Assembly: GCA_910584915.1 (NCBI GenBank)
Contig: CAJUDM010000028.1
Coordinates: 1-60,346, forward strand
Direction of reading: 5' to 3'
DNA length: 60,346 bases
Source of the DNA: an uncultured Lachnospiraceae bacterium
Lineage (GTDB): Bacteria > Bacillota > Clostridia > Lachnospirales > Lachnospiraceae
Position numbers and translations under genes: made by a program. Shown here one piece after another: positions 8,176 through 16,703 of the stretch (the stretch's first letter is position 1; the number at the start of each line of letters is the position of its first letter). The notes under the pieces are model-generated. The model did not search any database, was not told where the DNA came from, and worked only from the letters and a program-made list of their open reading frames with translations.

Positions 8176-9618
8176 ATGAAAAAGGAGATATTTCGGATTC
8201 AAAATGGAATGATACAGCAGGGGCGAATAGTGAAGGGACCGTTTTTCCTGCATTTTTGCGAGGGGGAGATAAGTGGTATCATAACGGATGACTCATTTGA
8301 AAAGGAGATATTAGTCAATTTTTTCAGGTGCAAAAATGTATTGAGGGAAGGAACTTTTTACGAGTCCGGAAAGCGGATCTCTTACAGTCAGCAATATAAA
8401 ACGGTCAAAAAGCTCATTTCGGAGAAGGTATCAGTTATTTCCGGGAATTCCCAGCTTTTTGATTCCCTGAATATAGTTGACAATATATTCATACCGGGAA
8501 GTCTTATCAAGAGTAAAAAACAGAAAAGGATCGCAGCGCAGCTGATGGATTTTTTTGATATCCGGATACCCCTTTATAAAAAAAGCAGGGAACTGACGCT
8601 GCTGCAGAGGCTCCAGATCGAAATACTGCATGCGGTAGCACTGCGCCATAAGCTGATCATAGTGTCGGATATAAACGGGAAGCTCCGTTCAGGTGAGCGC
8701 CATAAACTGGGAATGCTTTACGAACAGCTTGCGCGGATCGGCTATAGTGTCTGTCAGATAGAATCTCTGAATCATATTTTCCTGAACAAAATGGATCGTG
8801 TGCAGATTATCGATAAAGGAAAAAGCGTGGGATATTTCAGCCGGCCGGAGGCGGACTATTCCGAGATCGCATGCCTGGTGAACAGCATGGATTACCAGGA
8901 AAGTTTTACGGAACTTTTAAAGCATAAAAATAAAAAGCTGTTTCATGGACAGGAGGGAGCGGTCCTGGAACTGAACAACATAAAAAGCGGCTGCATTGAT
9001 GGCCTTTCGTTAAAGCTGTTTCAGAGGGATATCACGGAAATCAACTGCAGGACAGGTGCGGATTATGCGGAGATAAAGAATATCCTGACAGGAAAGGCGG
9101 CCGTTTTTTCCGGACATGTCGTTTACGGGGGAAAAAAGGGGACTATTGATATATTGAGCAGAGCGATAGGCAGATGGGAGATAGGATATGTAGACTTTGT
9201 GAATATTGAAAATCTTCTGTTTGAAAATCTGAGCATCATTGAAAATGTCTGCTATCCGCTCTGCCTGAAAACGCGGAATTTTTACGGACACAGGAAATAT
9301 ATGAGGGCGGCGGAAGATTATATAAAGATGATCATGCCTGATCTGGAACTTGACACAAAGGTGAAAAACCTGACACAGGAACAGATCATGCGGCTTGTCC
9401 TCTGCAAGTGGATCCTCTGTAAGCCAAGGATACTGATGCTCTTTATCTCTTCAGCCTTGGCGAAGGATGAACCGGATCTGTTTATGGGCAGAATGATCGT
9501 GGAACTGAGCAAATACGGGATACCTGTTCTGATCATTTCGGAACGCTATAAGTTTGAGTCGGAGATCATAGAGACAGAATATATCGTAAATAACGGTACG
9601 GTTGTGAAAAAGCAGTAA
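8176..9618 (+). CDS. Degenerate tandem ABC-ATPase-like protein (RbsA-fold pseudoenzyme)
   Basis: This 480-residue protein has the length and two-domain layout of RbsA/MglA ATPases, but its catalytic motifs are gone in both halves. The Walker A positions read ITDDSFEKE (36-44) and INCRTGADYAEI (289-300). The signatures read LTLLQRLQIE (140-149) and LTQEQIMRLVLCKW (399-412). The Walker B positions read LIIVSD (160-165) and LMLFIS (420-425). Compare LSGGNQQKVVLAKW and LILDEP in the true ATPase at 1844. The frame is intact, so it looks like a maintained non-catalytic paralogue. It is the third gene of the regulator-kinase operon, which suggests that it couples transporter state to the kinase. That function is inferred, and I know no characterised homologue. 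Confidence 0.7.
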   Translation: MKKEIFRIQNGMIQQGRIVKGPFFLHFCEGEISGIITDDSFEKEILVNFFRCKNVLREGTFYESGKRISYSQQYKTVKKLISEKVSVISGNSQLFDSLNIVDNIFIPGSLIKSKKQKRIAAQLMDFFDIRIPLYKKSRELTLLQRLQIEILHAVALRHKLIIVSDINGKLRSGERHKLGMLYEQLARIGYSVCQIESLNHIFLNKMDRVQIIDKGKSVGYFSRPEADYSEIACLVNSMDYQESFTELLKHKNKKLFHGQEGAVLELNNIKSGCIDGLSLKLFQRDITEINCRTGADYAEIKNILTGKAAVFSGHVVYGGKKGTIDILSRAIGRWEIGYVDFVNIENLLFENLSIIENVCYPLCLKTRNFYGHRKYMRAAEDYIKMIMPDLELDTKVKNLTQEQIMRLVLCKWILCKPRILMLFISSALAKDEPDLFMGRMIVELSKYGIPVLIISERYKFESEIIETEYIVNNGTVVKKQ

Positions 9619-9665
9619 ATATGGACAGAGGAAGAAATTTTACGCTGATATGGCAATTTTCATGC

Positions 9666-9694
9666 TTGTCAAGCGTCTGCAAATATGGTATGAT
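9666..9694 (+). promoter_or_regulatory. Promoter of tRNA-Leu
   Basis: TTGTCA (9666-9671), a 17-nt spacer and TATGAT (9689-9694) form a near-consensus sigma-A promoter about 53 nt upstream of the tRNA. Confidence 0.8.
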
Positions 9695-9746
9695 TATTTT
9701 CGTTGCAGGAGAAAGGCATTGTTTATTGGATATCTGTGCAATATAA

Positions 9747-9829
9747 GCCGGCGTGTCGGAATGGCAGACGAGGCAGACTCAAAATCTGTTGTGGGCAACC
9801 ACGTGCGGGTTCAAGTCCCGCTGCCGGCA
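9747..9829 (+). tRNA. tRNA-Leu(CAA)
   Basis: The 83-nt gene folds as a class II tRNA. The acceptor stem is GCCGGCG with TGCCGGC. The D stem is TCG/CGA. The anticodon stem GCAGA/TCTGT carries loop CTCAAAA, giving anticodon CAA (reads UUG). A variable arm GTGG-GCAA-CCAC and T arm GCGGG-TTCAAGT-CCCGC follow. The discriminator base is A and CCA is not encoded. It is a single tRNA gene with its own promoter. Confidence 0.96.
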
Positions 9830-10046
9830 GTAAAATTGTTTTATATATTATTTAGCGGTTTCTGATTATTCGAACGTTTCACTTTATATCAATTCTTTGG
9901 CAAATATTAAATTGATTTTCAGATAGTTGTTGATTTCATTTTTCAAATTTATAAAAAACTGAATGGGGGCTTTTATTTTTTGCTTTGAACAGAAAGTAAT
10001 TTTGACGTGCTTCCATAAAACATCATATTAAAGAAGGAGAAGGGAA

Positions 10047-11198
10047 ATGAGGTACAGAATATTAGGAAAAACCGGACTTGAGGTGAGTGAGATCGGCCTT
10101 GGCGGAGAGTGGCTTGAGAGGCATGGTACAGGGGAGGTAAAGGAGGTCATCGATACCTGTGAAAAAGAGGGGATCAATATACTGGACTGCTGGATGTCCG
10201 AGCCGAATGTGCGCTCCAACATAGGGCTTGCGCTGGAGGGCAGGCGGGATAGATGGATCATCCAGGGACATATCGGTTCCACCTGGCAGAATGGGCAGTA
10301 TGTGAAGACGAGAGAACTGGAGAAGGTGAAACCGGCGTTTGAGGATCTGCTCGCGCGCATGCGGACGGACTATATCGATTTGGGTATGATCCACTTTGTG
10401 GATGAGCCTGAGGAGTTTACAAAGGTGACTGCTGGTGAGTTTATGGACTATGTGAGACAGCTGAAAGACGAGGGAAAGATCCGCCATATCGGGATCAGTA
10501 CCCACAACCCGGAGGTGGCGAAGATGGCGGCGCTGCAGGGCGAGATCGAGATGATCCTGTTCAGCATCAACCCGGCTTTCGATATGATGCCGGCGGTTCG
10601 GGACATCGATCAGTATTTTGCGGATACATACGATGAAAATCTGGGAGGCATCGCGCCGATCAGAGAGGAACTGTACAAGATATGCGAACAGCAGAATGTG
10701 GGCATAACGGTGATGAAGGGATATGCCGGGGGGAGGCTTTTCGATGCGAAGACATCACCCTTCGGAGTGGCGCTGACGCCGGTGCAGTGCCTGCACTACG
10801 CGCTGACAAGGCCTGCGGTGGCGAGTGTGCTCGCCGGGTACGATACGCCGGAGCATGTCTATGCGGCAACGGCTTACGAGACAGCGACAGACGAGGAAAA
10901 GGATTATGCCAGCGTGCTTGCGGCTGCGCCTCAGCATGCATTCTCCACAGGACAGTGTACTTACTGCGGCCACTGTGCGCCCTGCCCGAAAAAGATCGAT
11001 ATCGCAATGGTAAATAAATTATATGATCTGGCGACAATGCAGGAGGAAGTGCCCGGGACGGTGCGCGCACACTATCAGGATCTCTCGGCGAATGCCGCTG
11101 ACTGTATCGGTTGTAAGAGCTGCGAGGGCAGATGTCCGTTCCATGTGCCGGTGGCGGAGAGGATGGAGAGGACGAGGGAACTGTTTGGTCTGGCCTGA
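10047..11198 (+). CDS. Aldo/keto-reductase-family Fe-S protein lacking the canonical Tyr and Lys
   Basis: This 383-residue protein has an AKR TIM barrel (YRILGKTGLEVSEIGLGG at the start, IDLGMIHFVDEP and IRHIGISTHN in the middle). A C-terminal ferredoxin-like part has CTYCGHCAPCPKKID and CIGCKSCEGRCPFHV, enough for two 4Fe-4S clusters. It should be a soluble oxidoreductase. In typical AKRs the active-site Asp is followed five residues later by Tyr, and a Lys ends the next strand. Here Asp47 is followed by CWMSE, with no Tyr, and the strand reads RWIIQGHIG, with no Lys. It may therefore use a different mechanism or bind a cofactor without hydride transfer. An AAGGAGAAGGGA ribosome site precedes the ATG. 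A terminator follows at 11300. Confidence 0.85.
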   Translation: MRYRILGKTGLEVSEIGLGGEWLERHGTGEVKEVIDTCEKEGINILDCWMSEPNVRSNIGLALEGRRDRWIIQGHIGSTWQNGQYVKTRELEKVKPAFEDLLARMRTDYIDLGMIHFVDEPEEFTKVTAGEFMDYVRQLKDEGKIRHIGISTHNPEVAKMAALQGEIEMILFSINPAFDMMPAVRDIDQYFADTYDENLGGIAPIREELYKICEQQNVGITVMKGYAGGRLFDAKTSPFGVALTPVQCLHYALTRPAVASVLAGYDTPEHVYAATAYETATDEEKDYASVLAAAPQHAFSTGQCTYCGHCAPCPKKIDIAMVNKLYDLATMQEEVPGTVRAHYQDLSANAADCIGCKSCEGRCPFHVPVAERMERTRELFGLA

Positions 11199-11299
11199 GC
11201 CGGAGAGAAGATCCAGACGGCAGATTTCTGTACCTTTCAAGCAGAGACGAAGGGGAAGGAGAAAACAGAAAATTGCAATACAGGAGTGGATCCAGCACG

Positions 11300-11330
11300 G
11301 CGCTCACCCGGAGGGTGGGCGCTGCTTTTT
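11300..11330 (+). terminator. Rho-independent terminator of the aldo/keto reductase gene
   Basis: The stem GCGCTCACCC (11300-11309) pairs with GGGTGGGCGC (11313-11322) over 10 bp with one wobble and a 3-nt loop, followed by GCTTTTT. The first copy of the 88-bp repeat begins 1 nt after the T-run. Confidence 0.85.
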
Positions 11331-11331
11331 A

Positions 11332-11419
11332 TGCGCAGACCCGTGCAGAGGAAATATGCCGCTGAGGCGGCGCACGGGTCGCGCGGCGAGTAGAGGAAGA
11401 TGGTTCTTCCCTACTAGAT
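11332..11419 (+). repeat. Terminator-linked two-hairpin repeat, copy A
   Basis: This 88-bp copy begins TGCGCAGACCCGTGC. It forms a stem CCCGTGC/GCACGGG enclosing GCCGC-TGAG-GCGGC, then a second stem GGAAGA/TCTTCC. It is followed directly by copy B. Further copies are at 29767 and 53414, and all three loci lie just after a terminator T-run. Confidence 0.85.
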
Positions 11420-11508
11420 TGCGCAGACCCGTGCAGAGGAAATATGCCGCTGAGGCGGCGCACGGGTCGCGCGGCGAGCAGGGGAAGAAGGCTCTTCCCT
11501 GTTCGATT
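11420..11508 (+). repeat. Terminator-linked two-hairpin repeat, copy B (tandem)
   Basis: This is a second head-to-tail copy, 88 bp after the first and nearly identical over the first hairpin. The second stem here is GGGAAGA-AGGC-TCTTCCC. No ORF is supported within copies A and B. Confidence 0.85.
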
Positions 11509-11561
11509 TCAATAAGAAAGTGCGGTCTGACGTACACTATTTTATTGAAAATTGCCGCTTA

Positions 11562-11613
11562 TTGACAGATGAGTCTAATAGTGTTAGACTATAGAAGTCT
11601 AATGATATTAGAC
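11562..11613 (+). promoter_or_regulatory. Autoregulated BlaI-type promoter with two GTCTAA dyads
   Basis: TTGACA (11562-11567) and TAGACT (11585-11590) are spaced 17 nt. Dyad 1, AGTCTAATAGTGTTAGACT (11572-11590), covers the spacer and -10. Dyad 2, GTCTAATGATATTAGAC (11597-11613), covers the start-site region. Such paired dyads over a promoter are the usual arrangement for BlaI/MecI repressors, so the gene at 11678 is the probable binder. Confidence 0.85.
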
Positions 11614-11677
11614 AGATGAAAGACCGGAAAAGAACAGAAGAAATAAATTATGAGGAAGGGCAGGAGGAAGTCTCATA

Positions 11678-12061
11678 ATGCATCCATATAAACTGGGGGA
11701 GATGGAACAAAAATTCGCGGATCTGATCTGGAAGCGGGAACCTGTGGCGAGCGGGGAACTGGTGAAACTGTGCGAAAAGGCATTTGGCTGGAAGAGGACA
11801 ACGACATATACCATGCTGAAGCGGCTCTGCCAGAGAGATATTTTTGTCAATGACAGCGGAATGGTGAAGGCACGCATGACAAGGGAGGAATTTCGGGCGG
11901 CGCAGGGAGAGCAGTTTTTAAACGATAATTTCGGCGGTTCCCTGCCGGTCTTTCTGGCGGCCTTCTCCAGCAGGCGGAGGTTAAGCGGCAGAGAAGTGGC
12001 GGAACTGAAAAAGATGATCGAAGAGTATGAGGAGGAACAGGATGATACTGCAGATATTTGA
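11678..12061 (+). CDS. BlaI/MecI-family transcriptional repressor
   Basis: This 127-residue protein has an N-terminal winged helix (LGEMEQKFADLIWKREPVASGELVKL; KRTTTYTMLKRLCQRDIF) and a C-terminal dimerisation helix rich in Glu. BlaI proteins repress by binding paired dyads and are released when cleaved or displaced after the M56 partner senses a signal. Its gene overlaps the M56 gene at 12042 by 20 nt, so translation is coupled. The dyads at 11572-11613 are the likely operators. The signal is unknown, and no beta-lactamase gene is present. Confidence 0.93.
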   Translation: MHPYKLGEMEQKFADLIWKREPVASGELVKLCEKAFGWKRTTTYTMLKRLCQRDIFVNDSGMVKARMTREEFRAAQGEQFLNDNFGGSLPVFLAAFSSRRRLSGREVAELKKMIEEYEEEQDDTADI

Positions 12062-14750
12062 CGAATGCCTGGTAAAAACTTTTATTCTTGTTCTGAATAT
12101 GACGATCACTGGTTCTGTGGTGATACTGGCGGTGTCCCTTGCAAGGCTTTTTCTGAGGAGGGCGCCCGGAATAATTTCCTATGCTCTCTGGGCTGTGGTG
12201 CTGTTCAGGCTGCTTTGTCCGGTGTCTTTTTCTCTGCCCGTTTCTCTTCTCGGAGCGTTGCAGAATGAGCCAGCCAGGCAGGGGCGGATGGAGTATATTG
12301 CGGAGGATATCGGCTATATGGAAAAGCCGGAAATTATGCTCCCTGTGCCCGGCATCAGCGGAACTCTCAATGATATGCTCCCTCCCGGAAACAGAGAGGC
12401 ATCCGTCAATCCGATGCAGATCTATCTGACAACAGGGGCATATATCTGGCTTCTGGGCATTTTGAGCATGGCGGTGTACAGTGTGGTCTCCCTTGCAGGG
12501 CTTCGGAGGAGGCTTGGGGAGGCGGCATTCGAAAAGGACAATGTCTATCGAATAAAGGGAAGCGGTACGCCCTTTGTATACGGGCTTTTTCGTCCCCGCA
12601 TCTACCTGCCGGAAAAGATAACGGAGGAGGAAGAACAGTATATCCTGCTCCATGAGCAGATCCATATAAAGAGGGGGGATGCGGTTTTCCGTCTGCTTGG
12701 CTTTCTGGCGCTCTGCCTGCACTGGTTTAATCCTTTTGTCTGGGCAGCTTTTGCCCTCAGCGGGCGGGATATGGAGATGTCCTGCGATGAGGCGGTGATC
12801 CGCAGGCTGGGGAGCGGAGTGAAGAAGGAATACTCCGCGTCCCTGCTAAATGCGGCTTCCGGGAGGCAGATAGCAAAGGGCATTCCCCTCGCATTCGGGG
12901 AGAGCGATACGGGAAGCAGGATCAAAAATATACTGCGTTACCGAAAACCGGCGGCGTTTTTTGCGGGCAGCGTATCGGCTGTCAGTGTGGCACTGGCATT
13001 TGGGCTTCTCGCCAACCCGGCGAGTGCAAAGGAGAACGGGAATATATTCTACGGTGTGGTGACGGAGGTGGCGGGAGAAAACGGCGCCGCTCAGACTGTG
13101 GTGAGGATTCCCCGGTTTGGGGATGTGGTGCTGCCGGAGGCGGAGGAGACTTCCCTTTACCTGGAGCGAGATGCGGAGAGGATCATTATGCCGGGAGACC
13201 TTTTGCGGATCACATTTCGGGAAGAGCAGGAGATTCAGATGATGCCCACGGATCAGCATGGGCGGGCTCTGTACCTCTTTGCACCTGTACCGGAGGGGAA
13301 AGCCGAGAGTGTTCAGGTCATGGGGGAGGGTTTCTCCATGATCAGACAGGAAGGGGAGAGATATCTGTTCACGGTACCTATCGGCATGGCACCGGAGGCG
13401 CAGGCGGGCGACAGGCTGGAGATATACCATGACAAAGAGGCGGATACGACAAAAGATGTTTACTCATTTCCTGAGGCAGGACTGACCGGACAGGAACTTG
13501 TGGCGTCGGTGGAAGTGTTGTCCGTGGACGAGGAGAATTACGATATCTGGGTGGAACTGACCGCGGAGGAAGCGGAGACTTTTCTGTCGGAGTTCGGGTT
13601 CGGGATCTCCGTGGAACTGGCCGGGGATACGCCGGACAGCGGAAATCCGGATGGTGAGGCATCGAACGGAGCTGGAGAAAGGCAGGAGGAAGGTGTACCC
13701 GGTGAGCAGACGGGCGGTGAAGATGCGCAGGCAGGGCAGACGGGATCAGAAGATGGGGGCGTCCCTGCAGAGACAGCGTACACCGATGTTCTCTCAGAAG
13801 ATGCAGGAAGCGAATTGCTCACATTGTCTCCGGAGAGGCTTGAGAATCAGGAACTTTCAGACGGCATATATGTGGTATATGTGCGTTCCATATCCCGCAG
13901 TGCCAGAGGTTTTGACCGTTATGTGGCGGATGAGGATTACGATGGCCTGCCGTTTCTTCCGTTTGCGGAGGACTGTGAGTTCCGGGTGAACTGGGAGAGG
14001 GATAAACTTTCCTATTCTCCGGTAAATTTTGATAAGTTTGCAGATCTAATTTCTCAGTCGGTTCGGGTCATCAATCCGTCGGTGTATTGTGAGGTGGAAA
14101 ACAGTCAGATCGTGCGTGCGGATCTGGAGAGCGGTTATTATCTGAACGGTTTTTCCTATGCGAGGCCGGTAAACGGCAGTTTGGAATGGGATATGTACAG
14201 GGAAACTGCGGAGGAAGACTGGCGGATGACAGCGGAGGAAGTGCTTGAAAACTTTTATACTCTGTCGGGGACGGATCGTGCGGATATCAGCGACGCCGCG
14301 GGGACTGAGCGGATAGAGATATACACCGGCGATATTGGAGACGGTGCCAGCGGTGTGGTGCTGTTTCGGGATGCCAAAGGAAATCTGCTGGGATCGGAGT
14401 TTGCCCATATATCCAGAGCCGGCTGGAACAATATCTATATCGGGGAAGCGGAGGGAACCGGCTATATCCTGACGGTGCATATCGAGGACAGGGATACTTA
14501 TGGGAATTACGGATACCAGGTGTACCGGCTGGGGGCTGCCGGGGAGATCAGGCAGATCGCCGGGAGCAGTTTTGACTTTGGGGATTCCTATCAGTATGAC
14601 GATGAGATGTTCCATGGCTGGGCGGATGATCTCTCCTATTATCTGGAGAACAGTCATCTGGTGCTGAGTTCCCAGGAGGGAGAGATCCGCACGGAGAGGG
14701 TTTCGGAGGCGGATAAGTACAATTATGAGACGCTTCGGAGGAAGCCGTAG
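12042..14750 (+). CDS. M56-family (BlaR1-like) membrane metallopeptidase/sensor
   Basis: This 902-residue protein has several N-terminal membrane helices and zinc-peptidase motif HEQIH (204-208) with downstream CDEAVIRRL. Another membrane helix lies near residue 310, and a very long extracytoplasmic part of about 580 residues follows. That part includes an acidic Gly/Glu-rich stretch around 525-580. It does not look like the penicillin-binding sensor of BlaR1, so the signal is probably different. ATG 12042 is preferred to ATG 12027 because AGGAGG lies upstream with good spacing. The stop codon sits inside a hairpin shared with the convergent gene. Confidence 0.88.
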   Translation: MILQIFDECLVKTFILVLNMTITGSVVILAVSLARLFLRRAPGIISYALWAVVLFRLLCPVSFSLPVSLLGALQNEPARQGRMEYIAEDIGYMEKPEIMLPVPGISGTLNDMLPPGNREASVNPMQIYLTTGAYIWLLGILSMAVYSVVSLAGLRRRLGEAAFEKDNVYRIKGSGTPFVYGLFRPRIYLPEKITEEEEQYILLHEQIHIKRGDAVFRLLGFLALCLHWFNPFVWAAFALSGRDMEMSCDEAVIRRLGSGVKKEYSASLLNAASGRQIAKGIPLAFGESDTGSRIKNILRYRKPAAFFAGSVSAVSVALAFGLLANPASAKENGNIFYGVVTEVAGENGAAQTVVRIPRFGDVVLPEAEETSLYLERDAERIIMPGDLLRITFREEQEIQMMPTDQHGRALYLFAPVPEGKAESVQVMGEGFSMIRQEGERYLFTVPIGMAPEAQAGDRLEIYHDKEADTTKDVYSFPEAGLTGQELVASVEVLSVDEENYDIWVELTAEEAETFLSEFGFGISVELAGDTPDSGNPDGEASNGAGERQEEGVPGEQTGGEDAQAGQTGSEDGGVPAETAYTDVLSEDAGSELLTLSPERLENQELSDGIYVVYVRSISRSARGFDRYVADEDYDGLPFLPFAEDCEFRVNWERDKLSYSPVNFDKFADLISQSVRVINPSVYCEVENSQIVRADLESGYYLNGFSYARPVNGSLEWDMYRETAEEDWRMTAEEVLENFYTLSGTDRADISDAAGTERIEIYTGDIGDGASGVVLFRDAKGNLLGSEFAHISRAGWNNIYIGEAEGTGYILTVHIEDRDTYGNYGYQVYRLGAAGEIRQIAGSSFDFGDSYQYDDEMFHGWADDLSYYLENSHLVLSSQEGEIRTERVSEADKYNYETLRRKP

Positions 14751-14765
14751 GAAAAAACTACGGCT
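14743..14765. terminator. Bidirectional hairpin containing both convergent stop codons
   Basis: AGCCGTAG (14743-14750) pairs perfectly with CTACGGCT (14758-14765) around a 7-nt A-rich loop. The TAG of the M56 gene and the TAG of the minus-strand lipoprotein gene are both inside the stem. The T-tract is short on either side, so termination may be partial. Confidence 0.6.
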
Positions 14766-16677
14766 CTTTATCAAATGCGTCGTAGGGTATGGTGACGGTA
14801 AACCAGTCGTAGATGCGGCTTGTGGTATCGGTAAAAAACAGAGTGTAGCCGTCGTCAGAGAGGGAAAAACGCCGTGGATCCAAAATATTTTCCGGAGATA
14901 TCTCCCATTCTACGGCCCGGTCCAGATAGGGGGAGATGACATCGAGAATGTGGGAGGAATCTCCTTCAAAATCCTCAAAGGTCAATTGTTTTCCGGCATG
15001 CCTGTCAAAAACATAATAGTCGCACCCAGCGACGGGATGCAGGCCGTGGGGAAAGTATGTGAAAAAACAGGCGAAGGAAACGATATCGTCGTCCATATAG
15101 CTGCAGAAGACAGAAACCAGAAAATCCGTTTTTTCATCGCTGAAGCCGCGCAGGGTATCCTGTAAATAATCCGGGTTGGCTTCCGACCGGCTCAGTTCGT
15201 ACTGTGCGAGGTCATTTATGTCGGATTCGAACTGCGTATAAATTTCCGTCAGAGCCTGATTGATACGGGCATCGGCATCCGTTTGTTCCTTTAAGAACAG
15301 CAGTTTCATGGAGCTGAAGAGAAAGTCGGAGTCCCCGAAAGCTATTTTTTCATCTTTTTCTGTCATTTCCGTTTCGGCAGGATAGAGGGACCAGGCTTCA
15401 AGCTTCCGGAAATCCGGTTTCTCCTGAAGGGAGAGCCGTATCAGTGAATGTTCCGTTTCTGAGGTATCGATGTAATAAAAATAATCGCCCAATATACAGC
15501 AGCGGTCATCTGTCCTGTAACCGATCGGCGAGCCCGGGTATCCGGAGGAGTCTGAAAGCCCGGAGAACACGAGATCTGCGGAACCGTCAGGCAGGATACG
15601 GCAGATATAAGATCCGGGGGGCTCAGAGGTATCGGAGGCGTACTCTGCAGTATACAATTTGCCGCAGTATAGAAATCCCTGTTCTGTGGGGAACACTCCG
15701 TAGAAATAAGCTTTTTCCGACCAGATGTCCTCTGTCCGGATCATTGTTTTATCGGAAAGGTTAAAAAGAAAGATCGTGTCATTTGGCTTCAGGAAAATAG
15801 TGTCGCCGGAAAAAGCAAAGTCGCTTAAATCATCCGAACGGATGTTAAGGCTTTCCATCGCGCCGCCTGCGGGATCCATGCGGTAGACGTTCTTATCAGT
15901 ATCCTGCACGAAGAGGTAACCGTAGTTGCGCATGGCGTAGGGAAAGGAGGGAAAGGAGTCATAGCGGGCGACAGGAAAAAAGCCCTGCGGCAGTTTTCCG
16001 TAGAGTGTCTCTTTTTCGTCCGTTTCCTGCACGGTCCCGTCCCCGTTCAGTTTAAAGTAAATACTGTTGGATACCGGAAGCGGGTCCTCATAGTCATAGG
16101 TATAGGAATAATCTATCAGATAAATGATATCGTCATACAGGTCAATGCTTTCATAGATGCCCGCGTCATTATAATTTCCCAGGGGGTCATACAGGTAGGC
16201 GGCATCGTTTTCAGCGATATTGAACGGATAAATATCCTGGGATTCGATGTAGGAAGCATTTAAAATATGATCCTGCAGAAGCGTCAGGTTTTCACCGTCT
16301 TTTTCCATGCGGTACAGAGAGGTATCTCTGTGGCCTAACGAGTCGGTACCTGTCCTTTCTATGAAATAGATGTAGTCTTCGGAAAGACAAAAGCGGAGCT
16401 TGTGCAGATAACTTGTCTGATAGAGCAGAGTGGTCTCGCCTGTCTCGCCGTGGGTGCGCATAAGCCTGCCGTCGAAATAGCTGTAGAGATAATCGCCGTC
16501 CCGCTGCATGGATGTCTTTCCGGTATCGTCGATAAAAGGAGCTGTCTCCGTGGTTTCCTTTTTGTTTTCGTCAGTATCCGGCGTTCCGGAGACGTCTGTC
16601 CCGCACCCGGTCAGAATAAATACCGGCAGGAAAAGAAAAAAGAGAATAAAAAATGAGTAGAAAATTCTTTTTTTCAT
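14758..16677 (-). CDS. Lipoprotein with beta-propeller-like repeats and DUF3298/RsiV-like C-terminus (paralogue 1)
   Basis: This 639-residue protein has a signal peptide and lipobox ILTGC (Cys25). The N-terminal two thirds contain propeller-like units such as MQRDGDYLYSYFDGRLMRT and YLFVQDTDKNVYRMDP, resembling DUF5050/WD40-like folds. The C-terminal part, YYVFDRHAGKQLTFEDFEG followed by ISPYLDRAVEW and LSDDGYTLFF, resembles the DUF3298 domain found in RsiV. It should be an extracellular membrane-anchored protein. It is the last of three tandem paralogues transcribed right to left. Function is unknown. Domain names are by eye. Confidence 0.78.
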   Translation of the reverse strand: MKKRIFYSFFILFFLFLPVFILTGCGTDVSGTPDTDENKKETTETAPFIDDTGKTSMQRDGDYLYSYFDGRLMRTHGETGETTLLYQTSYLHKLRFCLSEDYIYFIERTGTDSLGHRDTSLYRMEKDGENLTLLQDHILNASYIESQDIYPFNIAENDAAYLYDPLGNYNDAGIYESIDLYDDIIYLIDYSYTYDYEDPLPVSNSIYFKLNGDGTVQETDEKETLYGKLPQGFFPVARYDSFPSFPYAMRNYGYLFVQDTDKNVYRMDPAGGAMESLNIRSDDLSDFAFSGDTIFLKPNDTIFLFNLSDKTMIRTEDIWSEKAYFYGVFPTEQGFLYCGKLYTAEYASDTSEPPGSYICRILPDGSADLVFSGLSDSSGYPGSPIGYRTDDRCCILGDYFYYIDTSETEHSLIRLSLQEKPDFRKLEAWSLYPAETEMTEKDEKIAFGDSDFLFSSMKLLFLKEQTDADARINQALTEIYTQFESDINDLAQYELSRSEANPDYLQDTLRGFSDEKTDFLVSVFCSYMDDDIVSFACFFTYFPHGLHPVAGCDYYVFDRHAGKQLTFEDFEGDSSHILDVISPYLDRAVEWEISPENILDPRRFSLSDDGYTLFFTDTTSRIYDWFTVTIPYDAFDKEP

Positions 16678-16703
16678 ATAAATTCCTTCTTGGCAAAATA
16701 CTT

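Noticed and set aside
1..9618. Bacterial microcompartment locus around the GRE
   Set aside because: No shell-protein, aldehyde dehydrogenase or phosphotransacylase genes are present in the visible part. The upstream side is outside the window.
9650..9865. 71-codon plus-strand ORF
   Set aside because: It runs through the tRNA-Leu gene and its promoter.
11562..14750. Beta-lactam resistance operon
   Set aside because: BlaI/BlaR1-like genes are present, but there is no beta-lactamase or penicillin-binding protein and the ectodomain does not look penicillin-binding.
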